Source: Paracoccaceae bacterium
GTDB lineage: Bacteria; Pseudomonadota; Alphaproteobacteria; Rhodobacterales; Rhodobacteraceae
NCBI GenBank assembly: GCA_015487335.1
Contig: WFPZ01000147.1
Span: 1-6,378, forward strand
Length of the DNA: 6,378 bases
Direction: 5' to 3'
Part shown: one piece after another, positions 6,146-6,378 of the stretch
Numbering within the stretch: the stretch's first letter is position 1
Layout: every line of letters begins with the position of its first letter
The notes under the pieces: model-generated
Seen by the model: the letters and a program-made list of their open reading frames with translations, nothing else
Databases searched by the model: none
What the model was told of the DNA's origin: nothing
Program-made: the position numbers and the translations under genes

Positions 6146-6378
6146 TACAACTCGGCCCGCGGGCGGCGGCTGAGGGTGAGGTCGCGCAGGACGATCAGAT
6201 TCATCTCCGGACTTTCGAAGATCAGATCGACCCAGGCGCGCTCCACCCGTTTTTCGTTGATGTTCGTATAGGCAAGGTCGAACTCGGCGATCATCTCGCC
6301 TTGCCCGTCCGCCGGCAGCTCGCGCACGACCTGCTCGGTGTTGGGGCCGTGGCGGATGTTGATACGAGCGAAGATTTC
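6145..6378 (-). CDS. Conserved protein of unknown function, C-terminal part (5' truncated)
   Basis: The frame is open from the window edge to TAG at 6145-6147, giving 77 residues of a longer protein. The internal GTG at 6325-6327 is not a likely start, because the reading frame upstream of it (beginning EIFARINIRHGPNTEQVVR) has the same character as the rest. The fragment alternates strand-forming segments (MIAEFDLAYTNIN, RAWVDLIFES, MNLIVLRDLTL) and ends with the basic SRRPRAEL. From memory it resembles the C-terminus of a Rhodobacterales-restricted family annotated as DUF6478, but I cannot confirm that here. No catalytic motif is visible. It is followed after 11 bases by the 126-residue gene and probably forms an operon with it. 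Confidence 0.72.
   Translation of the reverse strand, partial: EIFARINIRHGPNTEQVVRELPADGQGEMIAEFDLAYTNINEKRVERAWVDLIFESPEMNLIVLRDLTLSRRPRAEL

Noticed and set aside
5700..6173. A 157-codon plus-strand frame opposite the 126-residue gene
   Set aside because: Ser/Ala/Arg-rich low-complexity translation; the minus-strand gene has a good ribosome binding site and protein-like composition.
1..6378. Search by eye for CRISPR repeats, insertion sequences, tRNA genes, toxin-antitoxin pairs or phage genes
   Set aside because: No regularly spaced repeats, transposase motifs, cloverleaf sequences or phage-like proteins were found. Nearly all of the window is covered by ordinary chromosomal genes.

Overview
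The window is GC-rich and gene-dense, with short or overlapping junctions. The protein signatures (a stand-alone CinA-type molybdopterin-fold protein, an AhpD-like enzyme, an OmpA-family protein, and two small proteins whose sequences I associate with Rhodobacterales) suggest an alphaproteobacterium of the Rhodobacter/Roseobacter group. That placement rests on family resemblance and composition, since no rRNA or other marker is present.

Left block, plus strand (1-2515). Four genes overlap end to end: the 3' end of a CinA-like protein, a GNAT acetyltransferase (239-988), an AhpD-like alkylhydroperoxidase/carboxymuconolactone-decarboxylase fold protein best started at a TTG (981-1556), and an exported OmpA-family protein (1553-2515). 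The junctions are ATGA, TTGACTGA and ATGA, which suggests one translationally coupled message. The products do not form an obvious single pathway.

Right block, minus strand (6378 down to 2552). In transcription order it carries the C-terminal part of a conserved protein entering from beyond the window, a 126-residue conserved hypothetical protein, a full-length 2,4-dienoyl-CoA reductase (fadH, 674 residues) with all recognisable catalytic and iron-sulfur residues, and a LysR-type regulator. The first two are 11 bases apart with the ribosome binding site overlapping the stop codon. FadH removes the conjugated double bond that arises when unsaturated fatty acids with even-position double bonds pass through beta-oxidation. 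The LysR gene lies downstream of fadH, behind a 191-base gap that is the most AT-rich and repeat-bearing part of the window, so it probably has its own promoter. Whether it controls fadH cannot be told from the sequence.

The blocks converge at 2516-2551. A perfect 11-bp stem lies inside the last codons of the OmpA gene and is followed by a T-rich stretch only on the minus strand, so it looks like the lysR terminator placed in the neighbour's coding sequence. I found no mobile element, CRISPR array, tRNA, rRNA or defence system. The window reads as ordinary chromosomal content; the points worth a second look are regulatory details and the uncharacterised small proteins.
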